Source: Dolichospermum sp. DET69
GTDB lineage: Bacteria; Cyanobacteriota; Cyanobacteriia; Cyanobacteriales; Nostocaceae
Length of the DNA stretch: 64,000 nucleotides
Direction: 5' to 3'
NCBI GenBank assembly: GCA_017355425.1
Contig: CP070233.1
Location: 1,280,501 to 1,344,500 of the forward strand
The position numbers and the translations under genes are program-made. Below the pieces are notes generated by a model, which was not told where the DNA came from, made no database searches, and saw only the letters and a program-made list of their open reading frames with translations. Positions 8,999-17,524 of the stretch are shown here, piece by piece (within the stretch, counting starts at the first letter, position 1; every line of letters begins with the position of its first letter).

Positions 8999-9441
8999 AT
9001 AAAGTCTACCAAGCTAACTACTACCGCACTTGTCGGCACTACCAACCGAGGAAAATAGACTTTAGAAAGTAAGTTAGCATTACTAATTAAACTATTACTG
9101 CATTCCGAGAGGGAATTAGAAAAAAACTGCCAAGGTAACATGGCGGAAAATACGAGAATTGGATAGGGCGCACCTTCAGATGGTAATTTTGCCAATTGTC
9201 CAAATACTACTGTAAATACTACCATCGTCAGAAAGGGACGAATTAGCGCCCAAATTATCCCAATAGCAGTTTGTTTATAGCGGACTAATATATCTCGCCA
9301 TGCTAGGAAATAAAATAACTCCCGATAACGCCACAAATCTTGCCAATATTGTTTTTCTGTGCGTCCTGATTCAATTATTAGCTCTTGCTGTAAACTGCTT
9401 TTTTTTATCATTTTCGATATCAAATTATCAGTGATTAACAA
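8999..9441 (-). pseudogene. ABC-2 type permease, 5' portion (severed by transposon)
   Basis: The N-terminal 145 or so residues match ABC-2 permeases of polysaccharide/polyol-phosphate exporters: a cytoplasmic start (YWQDLWRYRELFYFLAWRDI), the LVRYKQTAIGIIWALIRPF amphipathic/TM1 motif, and two further TM segments ending at SLVDF. Reading then runs into the IS end and stops after a meaningless tail. The start may be the first ATG or the MIKKSS methionine ten residues in. The 3' half is at 1-199. Neighbouring wzc and wecG-like genes suggest the exporter served cell-surface polysaccharide export. Confidence 0.9.
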
Positions 9442-9479
9442 CTTATTTGATGAAATTTATAGCTATGGTGCATTAGGTA

Positions 9480-9905
9480 TTAATTTGTGAATTTAAAATC
9501 ATTAATCTCTCTATAACCAAGCCTTTTAGATTGTCTGAGTGTGAATTCTCCAACAGAAGGATTGCTATGAGGGTGAATTACACCTGTTGCTTGTTGCCAA
9601 AGTTCTAATGATGCTCGTGATACTATGTAATTTAAGTTATCTTTACGGACATGATACCATTGAGTTTGTTGACAACTATCACACCAAAAAGCCTCTAACC
9701 ATTCACCTTCTAAAGAGACAGTCGTTTTTGCTGCGACTAACATTAAGGCTTCTCGTCTAGGGATACCCCGTTGCTGTAGTTGTCCAGCTTTTTCCGTAAA
9801 TAAAGAGTGTTTTTGGCTGACACTATCCATATAGCAATTATGTATTGGACAGTAGATAGCTCTCCGTTGAGAACGTTTCCGATTTCGATCACACCTTCTT
9901 TGCAT
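9480..9905 (-). CDS. Conserved hypothetical protein with paired Cys motifs
   Basis: A 141-aa basic protein (MQRRCDRNRKRSQRR). I chose this start because AGGAGG sits five bases upstream; a longer in-frame start has no such signal. Two metal-ligand-like pairs are visible, CPIHNC near residue 20 and CDSC near residue 75, which suggests a small zinc-binding fold. I do not recognise the family with certainty. It lies between the disrupted exporter and a Wzc-type gene read on the other strand, so its link to polysaccharide export is positional only. Confidence 0.6.
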   Translation of the reverse strand: MQRRCDRNRKRSQRRAIYCPIHNCYMDSVSQKHSLFTEKAGQLQQRGIPRREALMLVAAKTTVSLEGEWLEAFWCDSCQQTQWYHVRKDNLNYIVSRASLELWQQATGVIHPHSNPSVGEFTLRQSKRLGYREINDFKFTN

Positions 9906-10533
9906 TTTGGCCTCCTGATCATTAACTAAACAACAGATCAAAAGAAGGTTAAGTGGGAGGAACTGAGATCAAAAAGACCATCAAAGATCAACTCCTGTTC
10001 AATATCTAAAGTTATGAAATTTTTTCATTACAATTGACGATAAGTGAGAACAATATACATATCTAGCATTAGTTAGACATATCTAAAATTTAAGTTCTCA
10101 ATTTCACGACAATATTATTCTAAGAGAGTAATATATGTGAATTTAAAAATGTAGGATTGAACTAGATTAAATGGTATTTAAATAGAAAAGTCAATAGCCA
10201 ATTTGCAGTTTTTAGTTAACTTTACATAATCTTTACAATTTTGAATAGAACCATGATAACTACAGTGAAATTATAAATATTTAAAAAAGATATTACTTAT
10301 CTATTGGCCAACTCACAAGCAATATATTCCCAAAAATCACGGCTTACAAAGATTTTGCCAATTTGTCCACTACAACTCATGCAACAGTGTTAGGTTACAA
10401 CTTAGTTGATTTTGCACTTTCTATATTTATGTCAAATTATCCCAATATTCTGGTTATTTTATCAGGATTAAATGTAATTTGGCAATTATGATAATTGAGT
10501 TGAAATTAAATTAAAAAATATATCAGGTTTGAG
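9906..10533. other. AT-rich intergenic region upstream of the Wzc-type gene
   Basis: About 630 bp between divergent genes. It contains several AT-rich stretches and two ATATCTA direct repeats near 10060-10085, but no ORF, tRNA or clear hairpin that I can support. Its length and the divergent genes suggest it holds promoters for both. Confidence 0.4.
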
Positions 10534-12729
10534 ATGAGAAAAAAAAGCTATTCTCAGCAAAGGTTGTCTCAAATAAATGAACATCAGCGTCAACCTAAGT
10601 CTTTTGTTTATACAGTTCAGACTGAAGAAGAGAAGGAAGGAGGATTGAACTTAGGCCAATTATTGGCAGTTATTCACCGGAGAATATTTGTAATTATAAT
10701 TGGAACAACTGCTGTTGCCTCTGCCAGTGTAGGATTAGCTTGGAATAGTCCGCCAATGTATAGTGGTAAATTTGAAATTTTAACCGAACCAATCACCGCT
10801 GAAGATAAAGTAGCACGAGACGACAGATCAAGAACAGATGAGATTGCTAACAAAATTGATGAAACCAAGTTGAAGATCTTACAAAGTCCTAAACTGATGT
10901 CTCCCATTACTCAAAAAGTACAAAAATATTATCCAGATAGCAGCACACCTAAACTTAATATTAAACTTTTACCAAATACTCAAATTGTAGAAGTTACTTA
11001 CCAAGATCCCAACTCTGATAAAGTTTTATTGGTATTAAATAAAGCATCTGAAGCATACCTAAAATATAGTTTAGATGAACGCCAAACAGAAACTAAATTA
11101 GGAATTGAATTTGTTGAACAGCAGGTCCCAAAACTATTAGTGAGAGTAACAAATCTTCAGTTAAGGCTACAAAACTTTTGTCAAAAATATGGAATTATTG
11201 ATGCTCAGGTTCAAGGACAGCAATTGGCTAATCAACTTGATCAAATTGTCCAGAAACGGATAGATAATGAAATACAATTGGCTAGAATTCAAACACTTTA
11301 TACTATTTTGCAAAAACAGTTACAACTAGACTCTAATGAATCAGAGGCTATTTCAGCGTTGAGTGAATCTCCTGATTACCAAAAGCTATTGAGCAAACTT
11401 CAAGATGTAGAATCTACAATTGCCGTAAAATCGTCTCAATATACAGAAAATAGCCCAAATATTCAAAATCTGCTGATTCAAAAACAAAATTTACTGAATT
11501 TAATTCTCAAAGAAAGATCGCAGATTTTGGGAATAAAATTGTCAAATACGAATATGAATTCTTTATATTCAGCCGCACCAAATTCTGCTCGTCTGCGAGA
11601 AATTCAGAAATTTATGGAGACAACTAAGCAAATTGAACTATTGAAAACCCAAAAACAATCTCTTAATCAATCTGAACTTTCTCTGCGGAAGCAAGTTAAA
11701 CAGTTTCCCTTTTTAATCCGCCAAAAAGATGATTTAGAACGACAATTAAAAATTGCTGTTGATAATCTAAATCGTTTTTTAAACGAACGGGAAAGATTAC
11801 GCATAGATGCGGCCCAAAAGCAAATACCTTGGCAGATACTTACTCCTCCTACTCAGCCTGAAAATCTTGCACTAAGTACCGTACAAACTTTAATCTTAGG
11901 AGTGCTTTTAGGGTTATTATTAAGCACAGGATTGGCTTTGCTTATAGATACACTCAACAATGTTTTTTACAATCTTGAAGAAATTAAAGATAAAACTAAA
12001 CTACCAATATTAGGAAATATCCCTAATATTAAATTTAGCCAAAATGGTAAGCTTTCTCAAAGACTTAATCCATCAAATTTTTGGGAATCCTTTCGCTCTA
12101 TTCACACAAATATTTCTCTCCTAAATAGTGATAATTCTATCCGTTCTCTAGCAATTATTTCAGCTACTGCTGGAGATGGTAAATCAACCATTGCTATTTA
12201 CTTAGCTCAGACAGCAGCAGCAATGGGTAAACGGGTGTTATTAGTAGATGCAAATCTGCGTCATCCTAGTATCCACGAAATATTGAATTTACCCAATACG
12301 GAAGGATTAAGCAATCTTATTACTGAAGAACTAAGTTTTGAGGATGTTATCCACAGAAACAGTAGCGGTATCGGTGAAAAAAATGATGATGTGAGGAAAA
12401 AAAATTCAAAAAATATAGAACAATTATCCTTGGGGCATAACTTATCTATCTTAACTACTGGTCAAATTCCCTCCAATCCTACAATTTTACTTTCATCTCC
12501 TCAAATGAAAAATTTGACAGCACAATTTAAACAAAATTTTGACTTAATTATATATGATACATCACATTTATTAGGTTTTGCAGATACTAATCTGCTTACC
12601 AGACATATAGATGCAAGTATTTTAGTTATCAGAATAGGTAAAACAAACCGTTCTTGTTTAGCAAAAGGATTAGAGCAATTAAATTTTTCTTCCACTCCTA
12701 TGTTAGGTGCTATCGCTATTGATTTATAA
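10534..12729 (+). CDS. Wzc-type polysaccharide co-polymerase / tyrosine autokinase
   Basis: A 731-aa inner-membrane protein of exopolysaccharide assembly. A Wzz-type chain-length domain lies between TM1 (about residues 50-70, IFVIIIGTTAVASASVGLAW) and TM2 (about 455-475, ILGVLLGLLLSTGLALLID), with long coiled-coil segments in between. The C-terminal BY-kinase domain has Walker A (SATAGDGKST), Walker A' (VLLVDANLRHP) and Walker B-like LIIYDTS motifs. The C-terminus ends GAIAIDL without the usual tyrosine cluster, so autophosphorylation may differ or fall elsewhere. It is followed after 72 bp by a WecG-type glycosyltransferase, probably co-transcribed. It would control chain length and export of cell-surface polysaccharide. 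Confidence 0.88.
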   Translation: MRKKSYSQQRLSQINEHQRQPKSFVYTVQTEEEKEGGLNLGQLLAVIHRRIFVIIIGTTAVASASVGLAWNSPPMYSGKFEILTEPITAEDKVARDDRSRTDEIANKIDETKLKILQSPKLMSPITQKVQKYYPDSSTPKLNIKLLPNTQIVEVTYQDPNSDKVLLVLNKASEAYLKYSLDERQTETKLGIEFVEQQVPKLLVRVTNLQLRLQNFCQKYGIIDAQVQGQQLANQLDQIVQKRIDNEIQLARIQTLYTILQKQLQLDSNESEAISALSESPDYQKLLSKLQDVESTIAVKSSQYTENSPNIQNLLIQKQNLLNLILKERSQILGIKLSNTNMNSLYSAAPNSARLREIQKFMETTKQIELLKTQKQSLNQSELSLRKQVKQFPFLIRQKDDLERQLKIAVDNLNRFLNERERLRIDAAQKQIPWQILTPPTQPENLALSTVQTLILGVLLGLLLSTGLALLIDTLNNVFYNLEEIKDKTKLPILGNIPNIKFSQNGKLSQRLNPSNFWESFRSIHTNISLLNSDNSIRSLAIISATAGDGKSTIAIYLAQTAAAMGKRVLLVDANLRHPSIHEILNLPNTEGLSNLITEELSFEDVIHRNSSGIGEKNDDVRKKNSKNIEQLSLGHNLSILTTGQIPSNPTILLSSPQMKNLTAQFKQNFDLIIYDTSHLLGFADTNLLTRHIDASILVIRIGKTNRSCLAKGLEQLNFSSTPMLGAIAIDL

Positions 12730-12801
12730 GAAAAAATTTACTCAGATTTTAAATATCTGGTGAATATTTTTGCAACTACAACAACATAATCTAAAAAAGA
12801 T

Positions 12802-13653
12802 ATGCTAAACGCAAACAAGGAAATTCCAATTCAAAATCTTACTTCATCCTTAGAATTTGAACCTGCAAAAATTGATATAATTGGCTCTCCTGTAACTGCC
12901 TTACCCTTTGAGGTACAAATCAATATTATTTTAGAATGGGCTATGAATAAAGTCAGCAAAGTTATTTGTGTGGCTAATACTCATATGCTAGTAGAATCTT
13001 ATTGGCAGCCTGAATTTTCTTCTGTTTTAAAGAATGCAGATATTGTTACTCCTGATGGGATGCCACTGGTTTGGATGTTAAAATTAATGGGTGCTGGTAC
13101 TCAAAACCGCGTTGCTGGTATGGATATTCTTTTATCTTTGTGTAAATTAGCTCCACTAAGAGATATTCATCTTTTTTTCTTAGGTGCTAATCCAATAACT
13201 TTAGCCCAAATGAGAAAGAATTTAGCACAGTTTTTTCCGAATGTGACAATTGCTGGAATGGAGCCTTTACCATTCCGTCCACTCACACCTAAAGAGGATG
13301 AAGCTATTATTAAAAAAATTCACGATAGTGGAGCAGGAATAGTTTTAGTAGCTCTAGGATGTCCAAAACAAGAGTTTTGGATGGATCAACACAAAGACAA
13401 AATTCAGGCTGTCATGATTGGTTTGGGGGGAGCATTTTCTGTTTTTGCAGATACTCACAAAAGAGCGCCCTATTGGCTACGTCATTTAGGAGCGGAGTGG
13501 TTATATCGTCTGATTCAAGAACCATTGAGACTATTCAGTCGCTACGGTACAACTATCCCAGTTTTTATATGGCTGGCTTTAAAGCAATACCTTGGACTCA
13601 AAAAAGAGTGTCAACCACCCATCACTTCCCTTCGGGTAAGTGAGGGCTTGTAA
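12802..13653 (+). CDS. WecG/TagA/CpsF family glycosyltransferase
   Basis: A 283-aa GT26-family enzyme that transfers a sugar (often ManNAc-type) from a UDP donor to a lipid-linked intermediate of surface polysaccharide. Typical motifs are present: VANTHMLVES, ADIVTPDGMPLVW (the catalytic-Asp region), RVAGMDI, LFFLGANP, VALGCPKQE and GLGGAFSVFADTHKRAPYW. The last residues (CQPPITSLRVSEGL) look unlike the family and coincide with the start of the downstream omega-RNA-like element. Insertion of that element may have replaced the native C-terminus. It is probably in one transcript with the Wzc-type gene. Confidence 0.88.
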   Translation: MLNANKEIPIQNLTSSLEFEPAKIDIIGSPVTALPFEVQINIILEWAMNKVSKVICVANTHMLVESYWQPEFSSVLKNADIVTPDGMPLVWMLKLMGAGTQNRVAGMDILLSLCKLAPLRDIHLFFLGANPITLAQMRKNLAQFFPNVTIAGMEPLPFRPLTPKEDEAIIKKIHDSGAGIVLVALGCPKQEFWMDQHKDKIQAVMIGLGGAFSVFADTHKRAPYWLRHLGAEWLYRLIQEPLRLFSRYGTTIPVFIWLALKQYLGLKKECQPPITSLRVSEGL

Positions 13654-13654
13654 A

Positions 13655-13875
13655 AGTCTAGTTGACCAGACTCAGTTCTTGACCGAACTACGTTAGAGGT
13701 AAGAGTTAAAGACCTACCAGGGGATGCGTAGCTAGTTCCCTGCTCTAGAACTTTTAAGTTAAACAGGTTTAAGGGTTAAACCAGTGCTTTTAAGATAGTT
13801 ACCGACCTCTAACATTGTCGTTCGCGCCAGCGTGCCGGAGGCATTCAGCTAACATTACCCGAAAGGAGGGACTTC
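13655..13875 (+). ncRNA. HEARO / omega-RNA-like structured RNA upstream of an IscB remnant
   Basis: The roughly 220 bp before an IscB-type start codon are non-coding and rich in potential stems. TTAGAGGT (near 13694) can pair with ACCTCTAA (near 13806), closing a large multi-branch domain. Inside lie AGTTC...GAACT and AACAGGTTT-AGGGTTAAACC-type hairpins, and a strong Shine-Dalgarno (AAAGGAGGG) follows immediately before the ORF. Position, length and architecture match HEARO (omega) RNAs that guide IscB nucleases. Boundaries are approximate, and the 5' guide end may overlap the 3' end of the glycosyltransferase gene. Confidence 0.7.
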
Positions 13876-14237
13876 ATGTCCAAAATATTTGTAATTGACA
13901 CTGACAAACGACCATTAGATCCAATCCATTCAGCACAGACTAGGCAATTCCTAAAAAACAAAAAAGCAGCAATATTTAGACAGTTTCCGTTCACAATTAT
14001 TCTCAAAGAATCGCGTCCTGATTCTCCTGTTTCTCCTTTGAGATTAAAATTCAAACCGGAGACATTGTTAAAGCTGTTGTCATAAAAGGTAAAAAGATTG
14101 GGGCATATATCGGACGAGTAGCAGTGAGAACTAGCGGTAGTTTCAATATCTCAACAGCGTCTGGACTGATTCAAGGCATCTCTCATAAATACTGTAAATC
14201 AATTCACAAAAAGGACGGTTACGAATATGGAAAATAA
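13876..14237 (+). pseudogene. IscB-type RNA-guided nuclease, internally deleted remnant
   Basis: The first about 59 codons (MSKIFVIDTDKRPLDPIHSA...RQFLKNKKAAIFRQFPFTII) are the RRXRR/PLMP-type N-terminus of IscB proteins. After SPLRLK the sequence changes frame and continues as KIQTGDIVKAVVIKGKKIGA...GRVAVRTSGSFNIST...ISHKYCKSIHKKDGYEYGK-stop, which is the IscB C-terminus. About 300 residues, including the split RuvC and the HNH domain, are missing, and the junction is out of frame. The gene cannot make a nuclease. The open frame as it stands gives only 69 aa. The neighbouring RNA may still be transcribed. Confidence 0.85.
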
Positions 14238-14412
14238 AAGATTTGTTAATTGCTCAACTGTCCCTCTCATTGTTTGTGCTGGCGCACAAAATTACTCAAG
14301 GGACGTTTCACAATTAACCCAAATTCCTCCCATCACCAAACTAAGTACAGTTTTGGTGGGGGTCTCCTGGAGGTTTAGATGAAGAGAGAGGGTTGATGTA
14401 GTAGAGTTATAT

Positions 14413-14440
14413 TGATAGCGTGGCTTACTTCACGCTATCA
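14413..14440. terminator. Bidirectional hairpin between convergent genes
   Basis: A perfect 10-bp stem (TGATAGCGTG / CACGCTATCA) with an 8-nt loop sits between the IscB remnant on the plus strand and plsC on the minus strand, seven bases beyond the plsC stop. No long T-run follows on either side, so termination is inferred from the position and the stem. Confidence 0.55.
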
Positions 14441-14447
14441 GCAAACC

Positions 14448-15278
14448 CTAATTATGAATTTCTGCAAAAATGCGATCGCAAATTTTTGATTCTTGATGAC
14501 TTAATTGTTTTAATTTATGAGTTAAATCTGCTGTTAGCCTTTTAGCTTCTAGCTTTAAATTTCCATTCATATAATCTACAGCTTTAATAGGTTCACCAAT
14601 ATGAATATTCACATCAGTACCCCAATGAGGATAGGGTTCACTGTACTGAATACCGACAGGTATAATTTTAGTTCCTAATCCTGGGTAGCTTGATTCAGCA
14701 GTCATAGCTAAACGGGCGATTCCTGCTTTGAGAGGGTGAAGTTGACCATCACGATGAATACCACCTTCGGGATAAATAACTAACATTTCCCCTTGTTGCA
14801 TTAACTCTACTGTATGCCGGAGAGTAGAGATCGCCGGACGTTGAGTATTCACAGGAAACCCCCCCATTCGCAGCACAAACCAACCTTGCAGCCCCTGACA
14901 TTCATTACTCGTTACCATAAATCGCATATCTCTACCCGTCACACAACGACCAGTAGCGTAGGGCAAAACCAAGGAATCCCAACGGGAACGATGGGTAGGA
15001 GCAAGAATAACAGGACCACTTGTCGGAATATTTTCGCGTCCAGTCACTTTAATATGCCCAAAGAAAGATGGCAAAACTATGTAACGCCCTAGAAAATAAG
15101 CTACAGGAATTAACCACGGAGAAACCCGTGAGGTACTCTGAGCCATCAATGGTGGCCGAGCGGAGTTGAGGTGAGGATTTATCGGCACATTTGTGGTTTT
15201 TGAATGGCGGTTAGTAGAAGCAAAGTATGATTTGATCATAACGGCGGCTGATTTTTTAGCGAATAAAAGATGACACAA
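14448..15278 (-). CDS. plsC: 1-acyl-sn-glycerol-3-phosphate acyltransferase (PlsC family)
   Basis: A membrane-associated acyltransferase of phospholipid synthesis that converts lysophosphatidate to phosphatidate. The HX4D catalytic motif is clear (THRSRWD), followed by GGFPVNTQR and the YPEGG substrate motif. An N-terminal hydrophobic segment (WLIPVAYFLGRYIVLPSFF) would anchor it. The start is uncertain: ATG at 15278, the MIKSYF methionine at 15239, or one further in (MAQSTSR). The first 40 or so residues are low in family-like features. Members with this layout are common in cyanobacteria. tadA follows upstream on the same strand after 73 bp. Confidence 0.85.
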   Translation of the reverse strand: MCHLLFAKKSAAVMIKSYFASTNRHSKTTNVPINPHLNSARPPLMAQSTSRVSPWLIPVAYFLGRYIVLPSFFGHIKVTGRENIPTSGPVILAPTHRSRWDSLVLPYATGRCVTGRDMRFMVTSNECQGLQGWFVLRMGGFPVNTQRPAISTLRHTVELMQQGEMLVIYPEGGIHRDGQLHPLKAGIARLAMTAESSYPGLGTKIIPVGIQYSEPYPHWGTDVNIHIGEPIKAVDYMNGNLKLEAKRLTADLTHKLKQLSHQESKICDRIFAEIHN

Positions 15279-15351
15279 ACTTGATTATGTCCACCGTAGA
15301 TTTTCTTGGGTAATTTTTGTTTTCCCATCTGGACAGTTTGATCTGTGTCTG

Positions 15352-15831
15352 TTATTTTTGCTGACGTTGGGTAGCAAACCAACTTTGTAATTGTTCTCGA
15401 CAATCTGATTCTAGAACACCTCCTAGCACTTTCAGACGGTGATTAGAGGCTGGGTGATCAGGGATGTTGATAACAGTACGAATTGCACCAGTTTTAGTAT
15501 CGTCTATCCCATAGATCAATTTTCCTAATCGGGAATGAACTATAGCACCGGCACACATCGGACAGGGTTCTAGAGTTACATATAAAGTACATTGATGCAA
15601 GCGCCAACTTTGTAAAATTTGACTAGCAGCCCGAATCGCCATAATTTCCGCGTGCGCGGTCGGATCTTGATCCCGTTCTTTGCGATTTTCACCGACAGCA
15701 ACCACGTGATTGCCTGTGTCAACAATCACAGCACCAACAGGAACTTCCCCAGCATTACCTGCCACCTGTGCTAATTCCAGGGCGTAATTCATCCATTTTC
15801 TATGTTTTAAATATTCTGGGTATTCAAGCAT
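15352..15831 (-). CDS. tadA: tRNA-specific adenosine deaminase
   Basis: A 159-aa zinc deaminase that converts A34 to inosine in tRNA-Arg(ACG). The zinc ligands and catalytic Glu are in PTAHAEIMAIR and LEPCPMCAGAIVHSR. Further hallmarks are VPVGAVIV at the N-terminus and YGIDDTKTGA. The length is normal for TadA. It starts at an ATG just downstream of a heptamer repeat array that fills the gap to grxC, so its promoter lies in or beyond the repeats. Confusion with guanine or cytosine deaminases is unlikely given the PCPMC context and overall pattern. Confidence 0.93.
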   Translation of the reverse strand: MLEYPEYLKHRKWMNYALELAQVAGNAGEVPVGAVIVDTGNHVVAVGENRKERDQDPTAHAEIMAIRAASQILQSWRLHQCTLYVTLEPCPMCAGAIVHSRLGKLIYGIDDTKTGAIRTVINIPDHPASNHRLKVLGGVLESDCREQLQSWFATQRQQK

Positions 15832-15840
15832 GGGAGGAGT

Positions 15841-15890
15841 CAGTTGTCAGTTGTCAGTTGTCAGTTGTCAGTTGTCAGTGGTTAGTTGTC
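15841..15890. repeat. Heptamer tandem repeat, unit AGTTGTC
   Basis: About six imperfect copies of a 7-bp unit lie in the gap between tadA and grxC. The period and placement match the short tandemly repeated (STRR) sequences of Nostocales. Several other arrays with different units occur in this window. Confidence 0.85.
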
Positions 15891-15952
15891 AGTGGTTCAG
15901 AAGAAGAAAGGAAGAAGAAGGGAAAATAAGCAGAAAATTACCCAATTATCAA

Positions 15953-16273
15953 TTACCCATTACCCGCCAACTCAGATAATAGGGGGTCAAGTTGAGCTTT
16001 TGTATCTAGCTGATACAGGTCATCACAACCGCCAATATGTTGATTATTAATGAAGATTTGGGGGACGCTGCGGCCACCGTTGGCGCGTTCTGCCATGTTT
16101 GCTCTAGCTGTTTCGTCGCCATCAATTTTGTATTCGGTGAAATTAACACCTTTCCACCATAGTAGCATTTTGGCGCGAATGCAATAGGGACAAGTTTGCC
16201 AAGTATAAATTTCAACATTGGCTTTGATTCGCTCTGGATGGCGACCTAGAAGGGAATTGAAGAATTTTAGCAT
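15953..16273 (-). CDS. grxC: Glutaredoxin 3
   Basis: A 106-aa thiol oxidoreductase using glutathione. The CPYC active site is present (WQTCPYCIRAK), followed by the cis-Pro region SVPQIFINN and the glutathione-binding GGCDDL. About 18 residues precede the core, slightly longer than the shortest family members; the second in-frame methionine lies inside the domain, so the first ATG is kept. It stands alone between tadA and the divergent natF. Confidence 0.93.
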   Translation of the reverse strand: MLKFFNSLLGRHPERIKANVEIYTWQTCPYCIRAKMLLWWKGVNFTEYKIDGDETARANMAERANGGRSVPQIFINNQHIGGCDDLYQLDTKAQLDPLLSELAGNG

Positions 16274-16440
16274 ATTGTTAATTAAGAGGTTTTCTTTTCA
16301 TTAAATCTCATCTAGAAACATCCAGTTTAATAGATTGAGTCGCCTTAGTCGTACTCCCAACATGATATATTTTTCAAGAGTATCAATAAATGTTTCAATT
16401 ATTTGGAAACTTTTTTCAGGTTCTTGTAAAAAACTGGATT

Positions 16441-17523
16441 ATGAAATTTAGCAAATTATCTGTAATTTTACCTGGTATAGCCGCCCCTTTAATCTTGATT
16501 TTGAGTGGTTGTAGTGATGAACCACAAAATAATACAAAGAATCCTGTTAGCAAGCCCCAAGGAGAAGTTACTCGCGTCCTCTGGAACCGCATTAAAAGCC
16601 GTGGACAGCTTGTTTGTGGGACTAGCGGTGAACTACCAGGATTTAGTTTTGTGGGGACTGACGGCAAATATAGCGGTATTGACGTTGATATTTGTCGGGC
16701 TATAGCAGCAGCAGTATTTGATAATCCTGATGCTGTAGAATACCGCAATCTCAACGCTAAAGAGCGATTTACAGCTTTGCAAACTGGAGAAATAGATATT
16801 CTCAGTCGCAATACTAGCTGGACTTTTAGCCGCGCAACTTCCCAAGGTTTAGATTTTGCCCCGGTGGTATTTTACGATGGTCAAGCTGTAATGGTTCGCA
16901 AAAATAGCAATATTAAATCTATCAAAGACCTGAAAGACAAAGCTATTTGTGTGCAAACTGGAACTACCACTGAACAGAATTTAGCAGACCAAATGCGGAA
17001 ACGGGGTCTTACTTATAAATCCGTTGTTTTTGAGGATGTGAATGTTACCTTTGCAACCTATGCGGAAGGTCGTTGTGATGCTGTGACAACAGACCGTTCT
17101 GGGTTAGTTTCTCGACGCACAACCCTACCTAAACCAGAAGATAATGTGATTTTAGATGATGTTCTTTCTTCCGAACCTCTTGCGCCAGCAGTTGCTAAAG
17201 GCGACACTAAGTGGAGTGATATAGTTAAGTGGACTGTTTATGCTTTGGTAAAAGCAGAAGAATTGGGAATTAATTCTCAAAATTTAGCAGAGTTTGCAAA
17301 TAGCAAAGATCCCGAGATTAAACGTTTTTTAGGAACAGAAGGAAACCTGGGAGAAGGAATTGGTTTGACAAATGATTTTGCTGCCAGGATAGTAAAACAC
17401 GTTGGTAATTATGGCGAAATTTATGATCACAATTTGGGAACAAAGACCAAGATAAATCTTCCTCGTGGTCAAAATCAACTGGGAATAAAAGGGGGATTAC
17501 TTTATTCTCCACCTTTTCGGTAA
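16441..17523 (+). CDS. natF: Amino-acid ABC transporter substrate-binding lipoprotein (NatF-like)
   Basis: A 360-aa periplasmic binding protein of the polar amino-acid (PAAT) class. I start it at MKFSKLSV because that gives a normal lipoprotein signal peptide with lipobox LSGC at about residue 25; a longer in-frame start adds 17 unlikely residues. The SBP_bac_3 core shows SRGQLVCGTSGELPGFSF, YSGIDVDICRAIA and FTALQTGEIDI. The C-terminus (LGIKGGLLYSPPFR) matches general L-amino-acid binding proteins (AapJ/BztA). With natG, natH and bgtA downstream, the order fits the Anabaena N-II system for acidic and neutral polar amino acids, as I recall it. Confidence 0.88.
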   Translation: MKFSKLSVILPGIAAPLILILSGCSDEPQNNTKNPVSKPQGEVTRVLWNRIKSRGQLVCGTSGELPGFSFVGTDGKYSGIDVDICRAIAAAVFDNPDAVEYRNLNAKERFTALQTGEIDILSRNTSWTFSRATSQGLDFAPVVFYDGQAVMVRKNSNIKSIKDLKDKAICVQTGTTTEQNLADQMRKRGLTYKSVVFEDVNVTFATYAEGRCDAVTTDRSGLVSRRTTLPKPEDNVILDDVLSSEPLAPAVAKGDTKWSDIVKWTVYALVKAEELGINSQNLAEFANSKDPEIKRFLGTEGNLGEGIGLTNDFAARIVKHVGNYGEIYDHNLGTKTKINLPRGQNQLGIKGGLLYSPPFR

Positions 17524-17524
17524 A

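Noticed and set aside
13359-13643. 94-aa plus-strand ORF inside the glycosyltransferase gene
   Set aside because: It is an out-of-frame shadow of the WecG-type coding region.
13845-14054. 69-aa minus-strand ORF over the IscB start
   Set aside because: It is antisense to the clearly IscB-like N-terminus and has no features of its own.
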